Source of the DNA: Agroathelia rolfsii
Lineage: Eukaryota; Basidiomycota; Agaricomycetes; Amylocorticiales; Amylocorticiaceae
Length of the DNA: 64,000 nucleotides
Direction: 5' to 3'
NCBI GenBank assembly: GCA_018343915.1
Contig: JABRWF010000007.1
Span: 2,852,001 to 2,916,000 of the forward strand
The position numbers were made by a program, and so were the translations under genes. Under the pieces are notes generated by a model, which was given only the letters and a program-made list of their open reading frames with translations, did not search any database and was not told the DNA's origin. How positions within the stretch are numbered: position 1 is the first letter of the stretch; the number at the start of each line of letters is the position of its first letter. Below, piece by piece: positions 10,331-21,083 of this stretch.

Positions 10331-10690
10331 CTAGAGGTTTGAAGCCTAGAAGCGCTTCGAAAGGGGACATTTTAGTTGCACTGTGAGTTTGATTATTGTG
10401 TGAAAACTCAGCGTATAGGAGCCAGCATGCCCAATCATTTTGTCTGTAGTTGTAGAATGCCCGTAGATATTGCTCTAGTTCCTGGTTGACACGTTCAGTT
10501 TTGCCATCTGTCTAATGGTGGTATGCTGTGCTCATTGCTGATTTGATGCCAATTTTCTTGAAGAGGCCCTATGTGACTCAACTGGAGAATTGCGGGCCAT
10601 GGTCGGAGATGAGTCGCTCCCAAAGGCCAAAGTATTGGAAGATCCGGTTAAATAGGTCTTGAGTCAGCCCATAGATGGGTCTTTGGGCTA
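10331..10690 (-). pseudogene. Integrase fragment of decayed gypsy element E
   Basis: Conceptual minus-strand translation with frame breaks gives the integrase core signature (QNDWA ... YAEF, preceded by a recognisable HHQTDGKTERVNQELE-like stretch). This is the AYHPQTDG region seen intact in elements 1 and 3, but too diverged to belong to family A, B or G. Most of pol is missing between here and the gag scrap at 10776. I infer an old, internally deleted element on the minus strand, split by the later insertions up to 23354. Confidence 0.6.
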
Positions 10691-10775
10691 GAATCACACA
10701 GCAAATCAGTCATATTATTGTGTGGGTATATAGAAAAATGTGTGCCCGCTGCAGATGATGCTTCTGGGGGGCAAC

Positions 10776-11172
10776 CTAAAAATCCAGAATTTGATGCCTA
10801 ATCTCTTCTACCATATGATCTCTATCCTCTCCCTGTAGATCTTGTAGTTCTAATGTTAGAGCTGCAATAGCCCTCTCAACTCCTAATATTAATCCTCCTA
10901 CTGTAGCATCCCCCTTATTGGGTATAGGTGAGCTAGTTTGAGGTAATAAGCTAGGTAATGTAGCTAGTGGTAGAGCCGGACTTGGGCTACTAGGTGCACC
11001 GACTGCCCGTACTGGGAATCCCAATGACCCTGTATTAATACCTGGGCAGTTTCGAGCCATATAACCCTTTTGTCAACATCAATAGCATCCGCCATCCCTC
11101 TTGAGGCATTCTTGTTCCCCTGGCATAAGAGGTGCAAGGGCTGGAGAGGTAGCTGGCATGTGTGCCCTAAAT
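10776..11172 (-). pseudogene. Gag C-terminus of decayed element E, broken zinc knuckle
   Basis: A 94-codon open frame (10776-11060) begins inside a former CCHC knuckle: the residues around GYMARNCP match the knuckle's second half. Just upstream the first half (C-Y-x-C) is present but carries two stop codons. The tail has the coiled, acidic look of gag ends (LQGEDRDHMVEEIRHQILDF). The frame is lost further upstream. It ends at the junction with the B1 solo LTR. Confidence 0.6.
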
Positions 11173-11644
11173 TGTCAAGGGTATACTCCTTGACTATGTG
11201 ACATTGGGCGTGGGGAGCCTACTTGTGTGCACAATCAAACAATACACCTCTTAACACTAAAGTATTGAAGTACCCACGCAAGAGTGTTCCCACAGGTACA
11301 CTAACCCTGTATCTATTGAGGGTGTGCCGGGTACTTTCTTAGCTCTTACGTGATTGTAGCTCTTAGTTCACATGCGTACACATGAGGGGATTTGCACCGC
11401 CTCCTAATATAAGGGAATGGGGAGAGGGAGAGAGAAAACAGAGAGGCTAGGACAAGGGCCTAGGCCTGCAAGTATATACCCTGAAGGCGAAGATTTATTA
11501 GTAATCTACTTTAAATGAATACAATCCTGGGGTTACTTGCCTGAAGGTGAAGAGGTCAAAGCTAAGCTCTTCAGGACAGGTTACATGCACTATTTATACT
11601 ACTACTGAAGGGTCCATGCGCAGCATAGATGGTCTGTGCGCAGA
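11173..11644 (-). mobile_element. Solo LTR B1, first part (outermost of three)
   Basis: Starts TGTCAAGGGTATACTCC. Interrupted after 11644 by B2 and resumes at 13339-13728, ending TACTCATGACA. The bases flanking the whole LTR (TAAAT at 11168, CTCAT at 13729) do not match, so this copy lost its TSD or arose through recombination with a deletion. It separates the gag C-terminus scrap from the gag middle scrap of element E. Confidence 0.85.
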
Positions 11645-12066
11645 TGTCAAGGGTACACTCCTTGACTCTCGAGAATTCATGGGACAACTCCCTCAAATAT
11701 CTTTTAAGTCCAAGACTGCCCTTCTTAACACTAAGTATCTTACGAAGTACCTAAATGCAAGTGTTCCCACAGATGTCACACCCTTATATCTATTGAAGGG
11801 GGACCGAATACTTTATTAGCTTGCACTTATTCGATGCTCTTATTTCTTAAGTCACATGTAAGGGGATTTGCACCGCCTTCAAGTAGAGAGAGAGAGAGAG
11901 AGATGGGGGGGTACTAGGACAGAGGGCCTAAGCCTATGAGTATGTACCCTGAAGGCGAAGTTTATTAGTAATCAATCTATGGAATACAAACTCTTACTTG
12001 CCTGAAGGCGAAGAGGTCGAAGCTGAGCTCTTCAGGACAAGTTACATGCACTATTTATACTAATAT
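11645..12066 (-). mobile_element. Solo LTR B2, first part (nested in B1)
   Basis: Starts TGTCAAGGGTACACTCC with CTCGAGAATTC as in the LTRs of element 4. Interrupted by B3, resumes 12915-13333. Perfect duplication GCAGA at 11640-11644 and 13334-13338. Contains a pure GA repeat at about 11885-11903. Confidence 0.92.
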
Positions 12067-12909
12067 TGTCAAGGGTAAACTCCTTGACTCGTGACGTTGG
12101 GCGTGGGGTGCCTACTTGTGCACTTATCAAAACAGTCTACTTCTTAACACTAAGTACTAAAGTACCTACAAATGAGTTTTCCCACAGATATCACCACTCT
12201 TATTCTATTGAGAGGGCGACCGGGTACTTTCTTATCTCACTTGTAATCATTTACTCTTAATTCACACACACGCACAAGGGGATTTACACCGCCTCCAAGT
12301 AAAAGGGAGAAAGAGAGAGTGAAGGGGATGGGCTAGGATGATGGGCCTAGGCCTGAGAGTGTTACCCTGAAGGCAAAGATTTGATTTAGTAATCTATTTA
12401 ATGAATACAAACTTTATTACTTGCCTGAAGGCAAAGAGGTCGAAGCTGAGCTCTTCAGGACAAGTTACATGCACTATTTATACTACTATGGAAGGGTCCG
12501 TGCGCAGCTTTGTTGGTCTGTGCACAGAGGGAAATAGAAGCATAGATGTGGCAATGCAGGGGAAGATCTTTTAGCCTAACTCCACCGGGCATCCATGTGG
12601 AGATCCATTTCCGGACCGGTACCTGTAACCGTTAGGAATTGATCAGGGAAGGAAGTCTATGTTCCTAGGCTGTGCGTGATGGTGAAATAGAAGTATGCGC
12701 AGCCCTGAGATTACTCCTGTGACGTGCGGCTTGGAACATGTGAGGGCCAATCACATGACCACTGCACTGCCCACAGTCCACGCCCTAAAGGGTAATTTTT
12801 ATAAGACAAATAAAGGAAAAGGGGGGGAAATGCAATAACTAATTAAATAATAGTCCAAATAATACAAGAAAATAACCAAAAATTCGGCGAAAATTCCCTT
12901 CTCATGACA
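12067..12909 (-). mobile_element. Solo LTR B3 (innermost, complete)
   Basis: 843 bp, TGTCAAGGGTAAACTCC to TTCTCATGACA, with perfect duplication AATAT at 12062-12066 and 12910-12914. Family B, minus orientation. Carries the TATA region and leader hairpin typical of the family. The 64-codon frame at 12066-12260 lies inside it and is not a gene. Confidence 0.95.
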
Positions 12910-12914
12910 AATAT

Positions 12915-13333
12915 GAAATAGTCCGTGCGCAGCATTGATGGTCTGTGTGCAGAGGGAAATAGAAGCATAAGGTGGCAATGCAGGGGAAGAACTTTTACCC
13001 TAACTCCACCGGGCATCCGTGTAGAGATCCGTTTCCGGACCAGTACCGGTAACTGTTAGGAATTGTTCAGGGGAGGAAGCTTGTGTTCCTAGGCTGTGTG
13101 TGATGATGAAATGGAAGTACACACTGCCCCGAGATTACTCCTGTGACATGCGGCTTGGAACACGTGAGGGCCAATCACATGACCACTGCACTGCCCACAG
13201 TCCACGCCCTAAAGGGTAGTTTTTATAAGAAAAATAAGGAAAAGAAAAAGAAAATGTGATAACTAATTAAATACTAGTCCAAATAATACAGGAAAATATC
13301 CGAAAAATCGGCGAAAATTCCCATCTCATGACA
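12915..13333 (-). mobile_element. Solo LTR B2, second part
   Basis: Rest of the LTR begun at 11645, ending ATCTCATGACA just before the duplicated GCAGA. Runs through the U3 part of the LTR. Confidence 0.92.
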
Positions 13334-13338
13334 GCAGA

Positions 13339-13728
13339 GGGAGATAGAAGTATGGAGTGGCAATGCAGGGAAAGAGTTTTTACCCTAACTCCACCGGGCA
13401 TCCGTGTGGAGATCCGTTTCTGGACCAATACCGGTAATCATTAGGAATTACTCAGGGAAGGAAGGCTGTATTCCTGGGCTGTGTGTGATGGTGAAATAGA
13501 AGTACACGCAGCCCCGAGATTACTCCTGTGACATGCGGCTTGGAACACATGAGGGCCAATCACATGACCACTGCACTGCTCATAGTCCACGCCCTAAAGA
13601 GTAATTCTTATAAGAAAAACAAAGAAAAGAAAAGAGAAGGGAAAGAAAATGTAATAACTAATTAAATACTAGTCCTAATAATACAAGAAAATAGCTGAAA
13701 AATCGGCGAAAATGTCCTACTCATGACA
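13339..13728 (-). mobile_element. Solo LTR B1, second part
   Basis: Rest of the outermost LTR begun at 11173, ending CTACTCATGACA. The next base begins gag of element E. Confidence 0.85.
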
Positions 13729-13905
13729 CTCATCATCCTCTAGGATCTCCTTGTTTTATTCTCTTGTCCATTTCTTGGCAATCTCACTGCCTGTGCAGAG
13801 AGTGAGGAAGAGTGCGATCTTGTTCTCATCAGTGTCATATTTCTTCTTGTTGGTTTGGAGGAACATGCGTACTGCAATAACAAAATCTTTGGAGTTTGCT
13901 TGATT
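13729..13905 (-). pseudogene. Gag middle fragment of element E
   Basis: Minus-strand reading gives a retrotransposon-Gag segment (FVIAVRMFLQTNKKKYDTDE, then KIALFLTLCTGSEIAKKWTRE) followed by a stop. It continues upstream across element 3 at 21079-21310: the duplicated TGATT flanking element 3 falls inside this gag reading. Not family A, B or G. Confidence 0.7.
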
Positions 13906-14744
13906 TGTCATGAGATGGAATTTTTGCGGATTTTTCGGTCTATTTCTTGTATTATCTGGACAATTATTTAATTAGTTATTGCATTTTCCTCCCTTTTTCC
14001 TTTATTTTTCTTATAAAAATTACCCTTTAGGGCGTGGACTGTGGACAGTGCAGTGGTCATGTGATTGGCCCTCACGTGTTCCAAGCCGCACGTCACAGGA
14101 GTAATCTCGGGGCTGCGCGTACTTCTATTTTTCACCATCACGCACAGCCTAGGAACACAGACTTCCTTCCCTGATCAATTCCTAACAGTTACCGGTACTG
14201 GTCCGGAAACGGATCTCCACACGGATGCCCGGTGGAGTTAGGTTAAAAGATCTTCCCCTGCATTGCCACAACTATGCTTCTATTTCCCTCTGCGCACAGA
14301 CCATAAAGCTGCGCACGGACCCTTCCATAGTAGTATAAATAGTGCATGTAACTTGTCCTAAAGAGCTCAGCTTCGACCTCTTCGCCTTCAGGCAAGTAAT
14401 AAAAGTTTGTATTCATTTAATAGATTACTAAATCAAATCTTCACCTTCAGGGTATACCTTCAGGCCTAGGCCTTCCGTCCTAGTCTCTCTTTCTCTCTCC
14501 CTCTCTCTCTTACTTGTGGGTGGTGTAAATCCCCCAAACGTGTGTGCGTGAATAAGAGCCCGATTACGTAAGAGATAAGAAAGTACCCGGCGTACCCTCA
14601 ATAGACATAGGGATTGCGCGTCTGTGGGAACACTCTCACGTAGGTACTTTGATATTTTAGTGTTGGGGTGTGTATTGTTTGGTTACACGCACAAGTAGGC
14701 TCTCCACGCCCAACGTCGTATAGTCAAGGAGTATACCCTTGACA
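13906..14744 (+). repeat. 5' LTR of element 3 with promoter
   Basis: TGTCATGAGATGG to CCCTTGACA. TATAAATA at 14334-14341. Leader AGCTTCGACCT at 14369-14379 (35 nt from TATA) inside the inverted repeat 14351-14397 (ACTTGTCCTGAAG against CTTCAGGCAAGT, one bulge; this copy has one arm mutation that is absent in the 3' LTR). The motif CTTCGCCTTCAGG recurs about 80 nt downstream. The last 22 bases hold a GTCAAGG / CCTTGAC inverted repeat. Confidence 0.95.
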
Positions 14745-14746
14745 TT

Positions 14747-14757
14747 AGGTCGAAGCT
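14747..14757 (+). promoter_or_regulatory. Self-complementary primer binding site, element 3
   Basis: AGGTCGAAGCT, 2 nt after the 5' LTR. Exact complement of the leader AGCTTCGACCT at 14369-14379 of the same LTR. Same spacing and design as in elements 1 and 2. Confidence 0.85.
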
Positions 14758-15225
14758 ACCAGGCCTCCCTCGGACTTCCACGGTCTGAGAAGAAGCGATT
14801 AGCAATCGCTTACGAAGAGCACCCCCTTCTGATTTTTCTACACGAACATTCTTCTGAGCACGAAAGCAATAAACTACTTCGGAAAGCCATTGTGCAGCGC
14901 CCTCCAAAGCCTGTTTACAACTCCGTCTAGACAGAAATAGCGTATACGTCCTACGCAATTTTCTGGCTGTATCCGAAGCACTATACAGACCTAACACGTC
15001 TGGTGTTCTAGGAGTTCCCATCGGGAATCAAAGTTTATTATTGCTAAGCGTGAGTGGCACCTTTTACTACCCCCCCCTGCCATTCAAATTTTTGTGTGAC
15101 TTTTTTAGTGTGATTACGATACGGGCAAGCTCTAGCCCCGGTTGAAGAAGAAAAATCCCGCTACTCGCATTTGGAAACTGGTACGACCGCCGGTGACGAA
15201 GAAGACCGCTTTAAAGGCTCTGTGA
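14758..15225 (+). other. Untranslated leader of element 3
   Basis: About 470 bp between PBS and gag ATG. Includes a C-run at about 15069-15077. Short frames here on both strands (for example 14683-15021 minus) have no recognisable content and straddle the LTR boundary. Confidence 0.6.
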
Positions 15226-16695
15226 ATGAGCACACGAAAGGGCACTTCCTACCAGCCCAAAGAAGTTCCGGTCCCCTGGGCTGCTAAGTCCACAGCATCC
15301 CCACCCGAAGTCACGAGAGAAGTCGCGTCGAGCACAGCTCCGCACATTTCCAAAGAAGAAGAAGAATCAGGGGAAGAAGGCCTCTCTACACAAGCATCGC
15401 CTCCCAAAACACCAGAAGGCCAAGAAGAAGCTCCATCCAAATATCCTTCACCTTCCGAATACCGCCGGCGTTACACCACAGAAGCATCATACCCGGAATC
15501 CCCCGTTGTGCCACATCCCTCGCCCTCCAAAAGCCGCCGAGAACGCCGTAAGGAAAAACGCAGAGAAACTACAGAAGAAGAAGAACCAGCACCAATGTCG
15601 CTACCACAAGAACTTGGCCAAATTCTGGCTCTCCTTCAGTCCAACCAGGCCCGTATCCAGGCCTCAATGGAACAAATGCAGGAGACACAGGCTCGCTTCG
15701 CCGACCTCCTTGAACGAGAACAGCCTGCACCCGCTCCTGCCGTAACCGCTGCTACCTCCACTCCTAAGGAAATAGGACAAGCCCCTGAAAAGTGGTCTGG
15801 AGACTGGTCCAAGTACCAGTCATTCGTGTTCGGCTTTGAGAATCATATCAAGCTGAACCCTAGAATCTACTCCTCGGACTACACGAAGGCGCGCTTTTTC
15901 ATAGGACTTCTAGAGGGTTCTCCAAAAGCTTGGAGTCAGAAATTTGATGATGTCATCGATACAAAAGGGTTTAACTTTGAGAGGGATCTGTATGCAAAAT
16001 TCAAAGCACTCTACGGTTCAAGAGACTTCGGCCGCATTGCACTCCAAAAGCTTCAGGACCTCAAACAGGGTACCTCGTCAGTCGCCGACTTTACAGCAGC
16101 CTTCTCCACCCTGGCCAACCAAACCAAGCTGTCCGGAGAAGACCTAAGGGTCCGATACTGGCAGGCGTTGTCCCCAAAAGTAAAAGGGGTAATCGGCGGA
16201 TACCCAAAAGAACGCCGTAACACCCTGGAGCATTTGATAGAAGCCGCTGTTGACGCAGAAGAAGGGTTACGGGATGCAGGGATTTGGACGGATGGATAGA
16301 AGCCTAGACCTCGATTCCAGAATGCACAAGGTACCGCTGCAAATCCCATAACAATTAACGCAGCTCAAGCTCCGCCCGCTCCGCCGTCTCCGGCTACACA
16401 AGGAAGCCGTCGCCCGCCACGGGATCTTAGCACTGTGCAGTGTTACAATTGCCAGCAATGGGGGCACTTCGCCTCGAACTGTACGAATCCTAGGGTATCT
16501 CGCTATCAGGGGTCTAGACCAAGGGTACAAGCTACCACAAGCCCAGCAGCTCCTTCTACCAATCAGCTCGGAACGTCCGCAGCCACCGACGACATTAACG
16601 AAGGATCTTCAACAATGACGATGGCCGACTTGCAAGCATTGGTAGAACAGCAAGCAATGGCGCTTGCCGCCTTCAAAGACAAGGCGGGTTTTTAG
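15226..16695 (+). pseudogene. gag: Gag of element 3 with one in-frame TAG
   Basis: Capsid-type protein. Starts MSTRKGTSYQPKE, has an acidic/Pro-rich N-terminus and a coiled stretch (EQMQETQARFADLLE). The retrotransposon-Gag core (YQSFVFGFENHIKLNP onward) runs to GIWTDG, where a TAG (16297-16299) stops the frame at residue 357. The same frame then stays open to 16695 through the CCHC knuckle CYNCQQWGHFASNC and ends at the slippery heptamer. The family A protein has Trp in the matching place, so TGG to TAG is likely. The decayed relative at 36961-38421 has the same TAG at the same codon, so the stop was either inherited or is read through. Without readthrough the product lacks its RNA-binding knuckle. 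Confidence 0.88.
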
Positions 16696-16729
16696 AAGGG
16701 TCGACGGAAAGGGCCATTTCGGCCGACCC
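16686..16729 (+). promoter_or_regulatory. -1 ribosomal frameshift signal, gag/pol junction of element 3
   Basis: Heptamer G GGT TTT at 16686-16692 in the gag frame, stop TAG at 16693-16695. After a 5-nt spacer, stem GGGTCG (16698-16703) pairs with CGACCC (16724-16729). Inner stem CGGAA / TTTCG (one G.U) closes the loop AGGGCCA. Pol is open in the -1 frame from 16692. The family A signal has the same layout with a different, still complementary, stem. Confidence 0.85.
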
Positions 16730-19700
16730 CTATCTCTCAAATCGTTTTTCCTCATTTCTCTCTCTTAATTCTGTTTCCATTTCTGGTGCGCATGGACAGC
16801 ACCTTCATATCCCAATCATGTTCCATGGACATTTCCTTTCTCTTGTAACTTTAGCTATGATAGATTCTGGCGCATCCTCTTCTTTTGTCCACTCTCGTTT
16901 TATTAAGGAAAATAAAATAAACACAAAAAAACTCCCTCATGCAATACCTGTACATAATATAGACAACTCGCTGAATGCTCAAGGAAAAATCGAAGAAATT
17001 GCTATTCTTGAGACAAGCATTGGGGGAATAAGAAAGAGACTCCCGTTCTTAGTCACGGACATCGGGCAAGAAAATGTTATCCTGGGAATCGATTGGCTCC
17101 GGCTGGAAAACCCGGTAATAGACTGGTCAGCAGGAAAAGTCGCACACCCCAACCGTATGACCATCTCCTCCAGCCTCTTACCAAAATGGGCAATGGAATT
17201 TACTTCCGTATTTTCTAAAGAAGCTTCTCAAAGAATGCCCCTTAGAAAGCCCTGGGATCACAAGATCGAGCTCAAAGAAGGGGCCCAGCTATGGAGAAGT
17301 AAGGTGTATCCCCTATCCGTCAAAGAAGAAGAAGCCCTCATCGACTACCTCCAAGAGAACCTAGAGAAAGGATATATCCGAAAGTCAGAAAGCCCTATTG
17401 CCGCCCCAATGTTCTTTGTTCCAAAGAAGAACGGATCCCTTAGACCAGTTCAAGACTACCGGAAGCTCAATGCCGAGACAATTGAGAACGCCTATCCTCT
17501 ACCCCTTATTTCCGAACTTCAAGATAAGATGACCAAGTTCAAAACATTCTGCAAAATTGATCTACGATGGGGATTCAATAACATCCGCATTAGAGAAGGC
17601 GATGAGTACAAAGCTGCCTTTATCACCAATAAGGGATTATTTGAGCCCACGGTCATGACGTTCGGCCTATGCAATGCACCCGCAACCATGCAAACCATGA
17701 TGGACGATCTATTCTACAAATTCAACCAGCTAGGATGGTTAGTCCACTATATTGATGATATCATCATTGGTGCACAAACAGAGGCCGAACTCCGTGAACA
17801 AGTCTTAGAAGTACTAAGAGTTCTTAAGGAAAACAATCTCTTTGCTAATCTTGAAAAGTTCAAATATGACGTCCCCGAAGTAGATATCCTGGGTGCTTTG
17901 GTTTCATTTGGATCTATTCGCATGACCCCTGAGAAAGTTAAGGCAGTCCTGGAGTGGCCCACACCCCAAAAGGTTTCCGATGTCTGACGATTCCGTGGCC
18001 TTGCCAACTACTACCGACGTTTTATCTGAAATTTTGCCCAGATTTGTAAACCACTAGATCGCCTAACCGGAAAAGTTGAATGGACATGGGGACTAGAAGA
18101 ACAAGAGGCGTTCGAAGCCCTGAAAAAGGCTTTCACATTGGCACCGGTACTAGGAGCATACTCGCAAACGGCAGAAACCCGACTGGAAACAGATGCCTCT
18201 AATTTCGCTACAGGAGCAGTCCTACTCCAGAAGCAAGGAGACAGCTCTTGGCGCCCAATCGCCTTCCTCTCCCAAGCAATGAATGATACGGAACGAAATT
18301 ACGATATCTGGGACAAGGAAATGCTAGGCATAATCAGAGCACTAGACGCATGGAGGCATTACCTTATCGGTCTACCCCACCCTTTTGAAATCCGGACTGA
18401 CCACAAAAATCTGGAATATTGGAAGACGGCTCGGAACCTCACGCGACGACAAGCTAGATGGTCCTTGTTCCTATCAGAATTTTGTTTTACTATTTCTTAT
18501 CTCCGTGGTTCAGAAAACGGACGTGCAGACCCCCTTTCCCGACGACCGGACTTCCAGCGTTCAGACAAAGAAGACAACCTAGACCAAGTAGTTCTAGACC
18601 CCAAACTATTCCGGATCAACGCGGCAAGAAGAGGTCACATAGAAATCCAAGGAGAAAAAGGAATTCTAGACCGAATCAGGAGTAAGGCTAAGGACGCAGA
18701 AATTGCCGAAGCCTTAGGAATGGTTAAGGAGCTTGGACCAGTAAAATTGCAAAAAGGATTGGAAGAATGGAATGAAGAAAATGGTCTAATCTTACATCTC
18801 GGTAAAGTCTATGTACCACGAGATACCACACTACGCAATGACATTATCCGGCTTCATCACGATGTACCAGCAGCCGGCCACCCGGGACGACATAAGACTC
18901 TAGAACTAGTTTCCAGAAACTACTGGTGGCCGGGACTTACCAAAGCAGTCAATGATTACGTGTCATCATGTCCAGCTTGTCTCGCCTCCAAAACCGCTCG
19001 ATCCCTGCCGGTAGGACCCCTAGCACTGTTACCAACTCCAGAGAGACCTTGGGAACATGTGACCGCGGATATGATTGTCAAACTCCCCGAGTCCCAGGGC
19101 TTTGACTCAATTTTGGTAGTAGTAGATAGACTGACCAAAATGTGCCACCTCATTCCTTGCGTCAAAGCAATCACGGCATCTGAAATGGCAGATCTATACT
19201 TGGCAAATGTTTTCCAATTACACGGGCTTCCTAAACAGTGGACTACAGATCGAGGACCCCAATTTGCTGGAAAAGTAATGCGGGAAATCCATAAACAATT
19301 GGACATCAAGACCTCCCTATCCACCGCTTACCACCCACAGTCCGACGGACAGACGGAACGCCTCAACCAAGAAGTAGAAGTCTACCTTCGGAATTACGTT
19401 TCCCACCGGCAAGACAACTGGGCAGGTCTTCTTCCCCTTGCGGAGTTTGCACTCAATAACCGGCAACAGGCATCAACGGGTGCATCCCCTTTTGAAATGA
19501 ATTATGGATTCTCACCGCGGATGAACCTTACTACGGCAGGAATCCCAAGTACAGAAGGGGCACAACTATGGACGGAGAAAGTCAAGGAACTCCAAGAAGA
19601 CGCCAAGGCAGCACTGGATCACGCAGCTAACCGGATGAAATACTTCTTTGACAAACACGCGGCAGAAATTCCCAAGTATGCTGTTGGCAACAAGGTTTGG

Positions 19701-20228
19701 CTAAGCACGGAAAACATCAAGCTCGCCCAGCCATCGAAGAAACTTTCTGCGAAATGGATTGGCCCCTACAAGATCACAGAGCTCATAGGGAACCAAGCAG
19801 TTCGCCTCGCCATCCCAAAAAGATGGACAATTCACGATGTATTCCATGTATCACTGATCAAGCCTCACGTCCAAGTAGAATCCAGACCCCTTGCACCTAT
19901 TCCGGAAGTTGTTGAAGTAGAAGGAGAAGAAGAACATGAGGTTCTGCGTGTAAAAGATAGCCGATTAAGCCCGAGGACAAAGAAGTTAGAATATTTGGTT
20001 GAATGGAAAGGATATCCAGGAGAAGATTCATGGGAAAAAGAAGCAAACATTACCAATGCCCCACGTCTCATCAAGGAATTCCACAAAAAGAATCCCAAAG
20101 CACCTAAACGCCTATCGGCTGCAGTCTTTGCGGATTTACCATTCCAACCCATAGAAAACTTCACAGAAACGACGGAGAAAATTGGAGGAACATGGGAACT
20201 AGGGATGTTCCGGAGGAAATCCCCTTAG
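16692..20228 (+). pseudogene. pol: Pol of element 3 with two in-frame TGA codons
   Basis: Encodes, in order: aspartic protease (IDSGASSSF, just after ATG 16818), reverse transcriptase (VHYIDD at about 17740-17760), RNase H (LETDASNFATGAVL; DHKNLEYWKTARNLTRRQARW), integrase (GHPGRHKTLELVSRNYWWPG; D,D,E core with TDRGPQFAG and AYHPQSDGQTERLNQE) and a chromodomain (LEYLVEWKGYPGEDSWEKE). The frame from 16692 is continuous except for TGA at 17985-17987 and 18027-18029, near the end of RT in the stretch RFRGLANYYRRFI. The decayed family B copy has TGG at both places. The stop lies at 20226-20228, before the purine tract AGGAAGAGGGTAA. As read, protease and most of RT could be made, but not RNase H or integrase. 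Confidence 0.9.
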
Positions 20229-20239
20229 GAAGAGGGTAA

Positions 20240-21078
20240 TGTCATGAGATGGAATTTTTGCGGATTTTTTGGTCTATTTCTTGTATTATCTGGACAATTA
20301 TTTAATTAGTTATTGCATTTTCCTCCCTTTTTCCTTTATTTTTCTTATAAAAATTACCCTTTAGGGCGTGGACTGTGGACAGTGCAGTGGTCATGTGATT
20401 GGCCCTCACGTGTTCCAAGCCGCACGTCACAGGAGTAATCTCGGGGCTGCGCGTACTTCTATTTTTCACCATCACGCACAGCCTAGGAACACAGACTTCC
20501 TTCCCTGATCAATTCCTAACAGTTACCGGTACTGGTCCGGAAACGGATCTCCACACGGATGCCCGGTGGAGTTAGGTTAAAAGATCTTCCCCTGCATTGC
20601 CACAACTATGCTTCTATTTCCCTCTGCGCACAGACCATAAAGCTGCGCACGGACCCTTCCATAGTAGTATAAATAGTGCATGTAACTTGTCCTGAAGAGC
20701 TCAGCTTCGACCTCTTCGCCTTCAGGCAAGTAATAAAAGTTTGTATTCATTTAATAGATTACTAAATCAAATCTTCGCCTTCAGGGTATACCTTCAGGCC
20801 TAGGCCTTCCGTCCTAGTCTCTCTTTCTCTCTCCCTCTCTCTCTTACTTGTGGGTGGTGTAAATCCCCCAAACGTGTGCGCGTGAATAAGAGCCCGATTA
20901 CGTAAGAGATAAGAAAGTACCCGGCGTACCCTCAATAGACATAGGGATTGCGCGTCTGTGGGAACACTCTCACGTAGGTACTTTGATATTTTAGTGTTGG
21001 GGTGTGTATTGTTTGGTTACACGCACAAGTAGGCTCTCCACGCCCAACGTCGTATAGTCAAGGAGTATACCCTTGACA
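20240..21078 (+). repeat. 3' LTR of element 3
   Basis: 839 bp, about four differences from 13906-14744. The leader inverted repeat (20685-20731) is intact here (CCTGAAG with CTTCAGG). Confidence 0.95.
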
Positions 21079-21083
21079 TGATT

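Larger units (their letters stand above)
13906..21078 (+). mobile_element. Element 3: Ty3/gypsy chromovirus, family B
   Basis: 7,173 bp on the plus strand with 839-bp LTRs (13906-14744, 20240-21078) and perfect TSD TGATT (13901-13905, 21079-21083). It is inserted in gag of element E. The LTRs differ at about four sites by eye. Despite this youth the coding part has three premature stops: TAG in gag (16297) and two TGA in pol (17985, 18027). Otherwise gag, the frameshift signal and all pol domains are in place. Confidence 0.96.

Noticed and set aside
11168..13733. A TSD for solo LTR B1
   Set aside because: The flanks TAAAT and CTCAT do not match, so no duplication is claimed.
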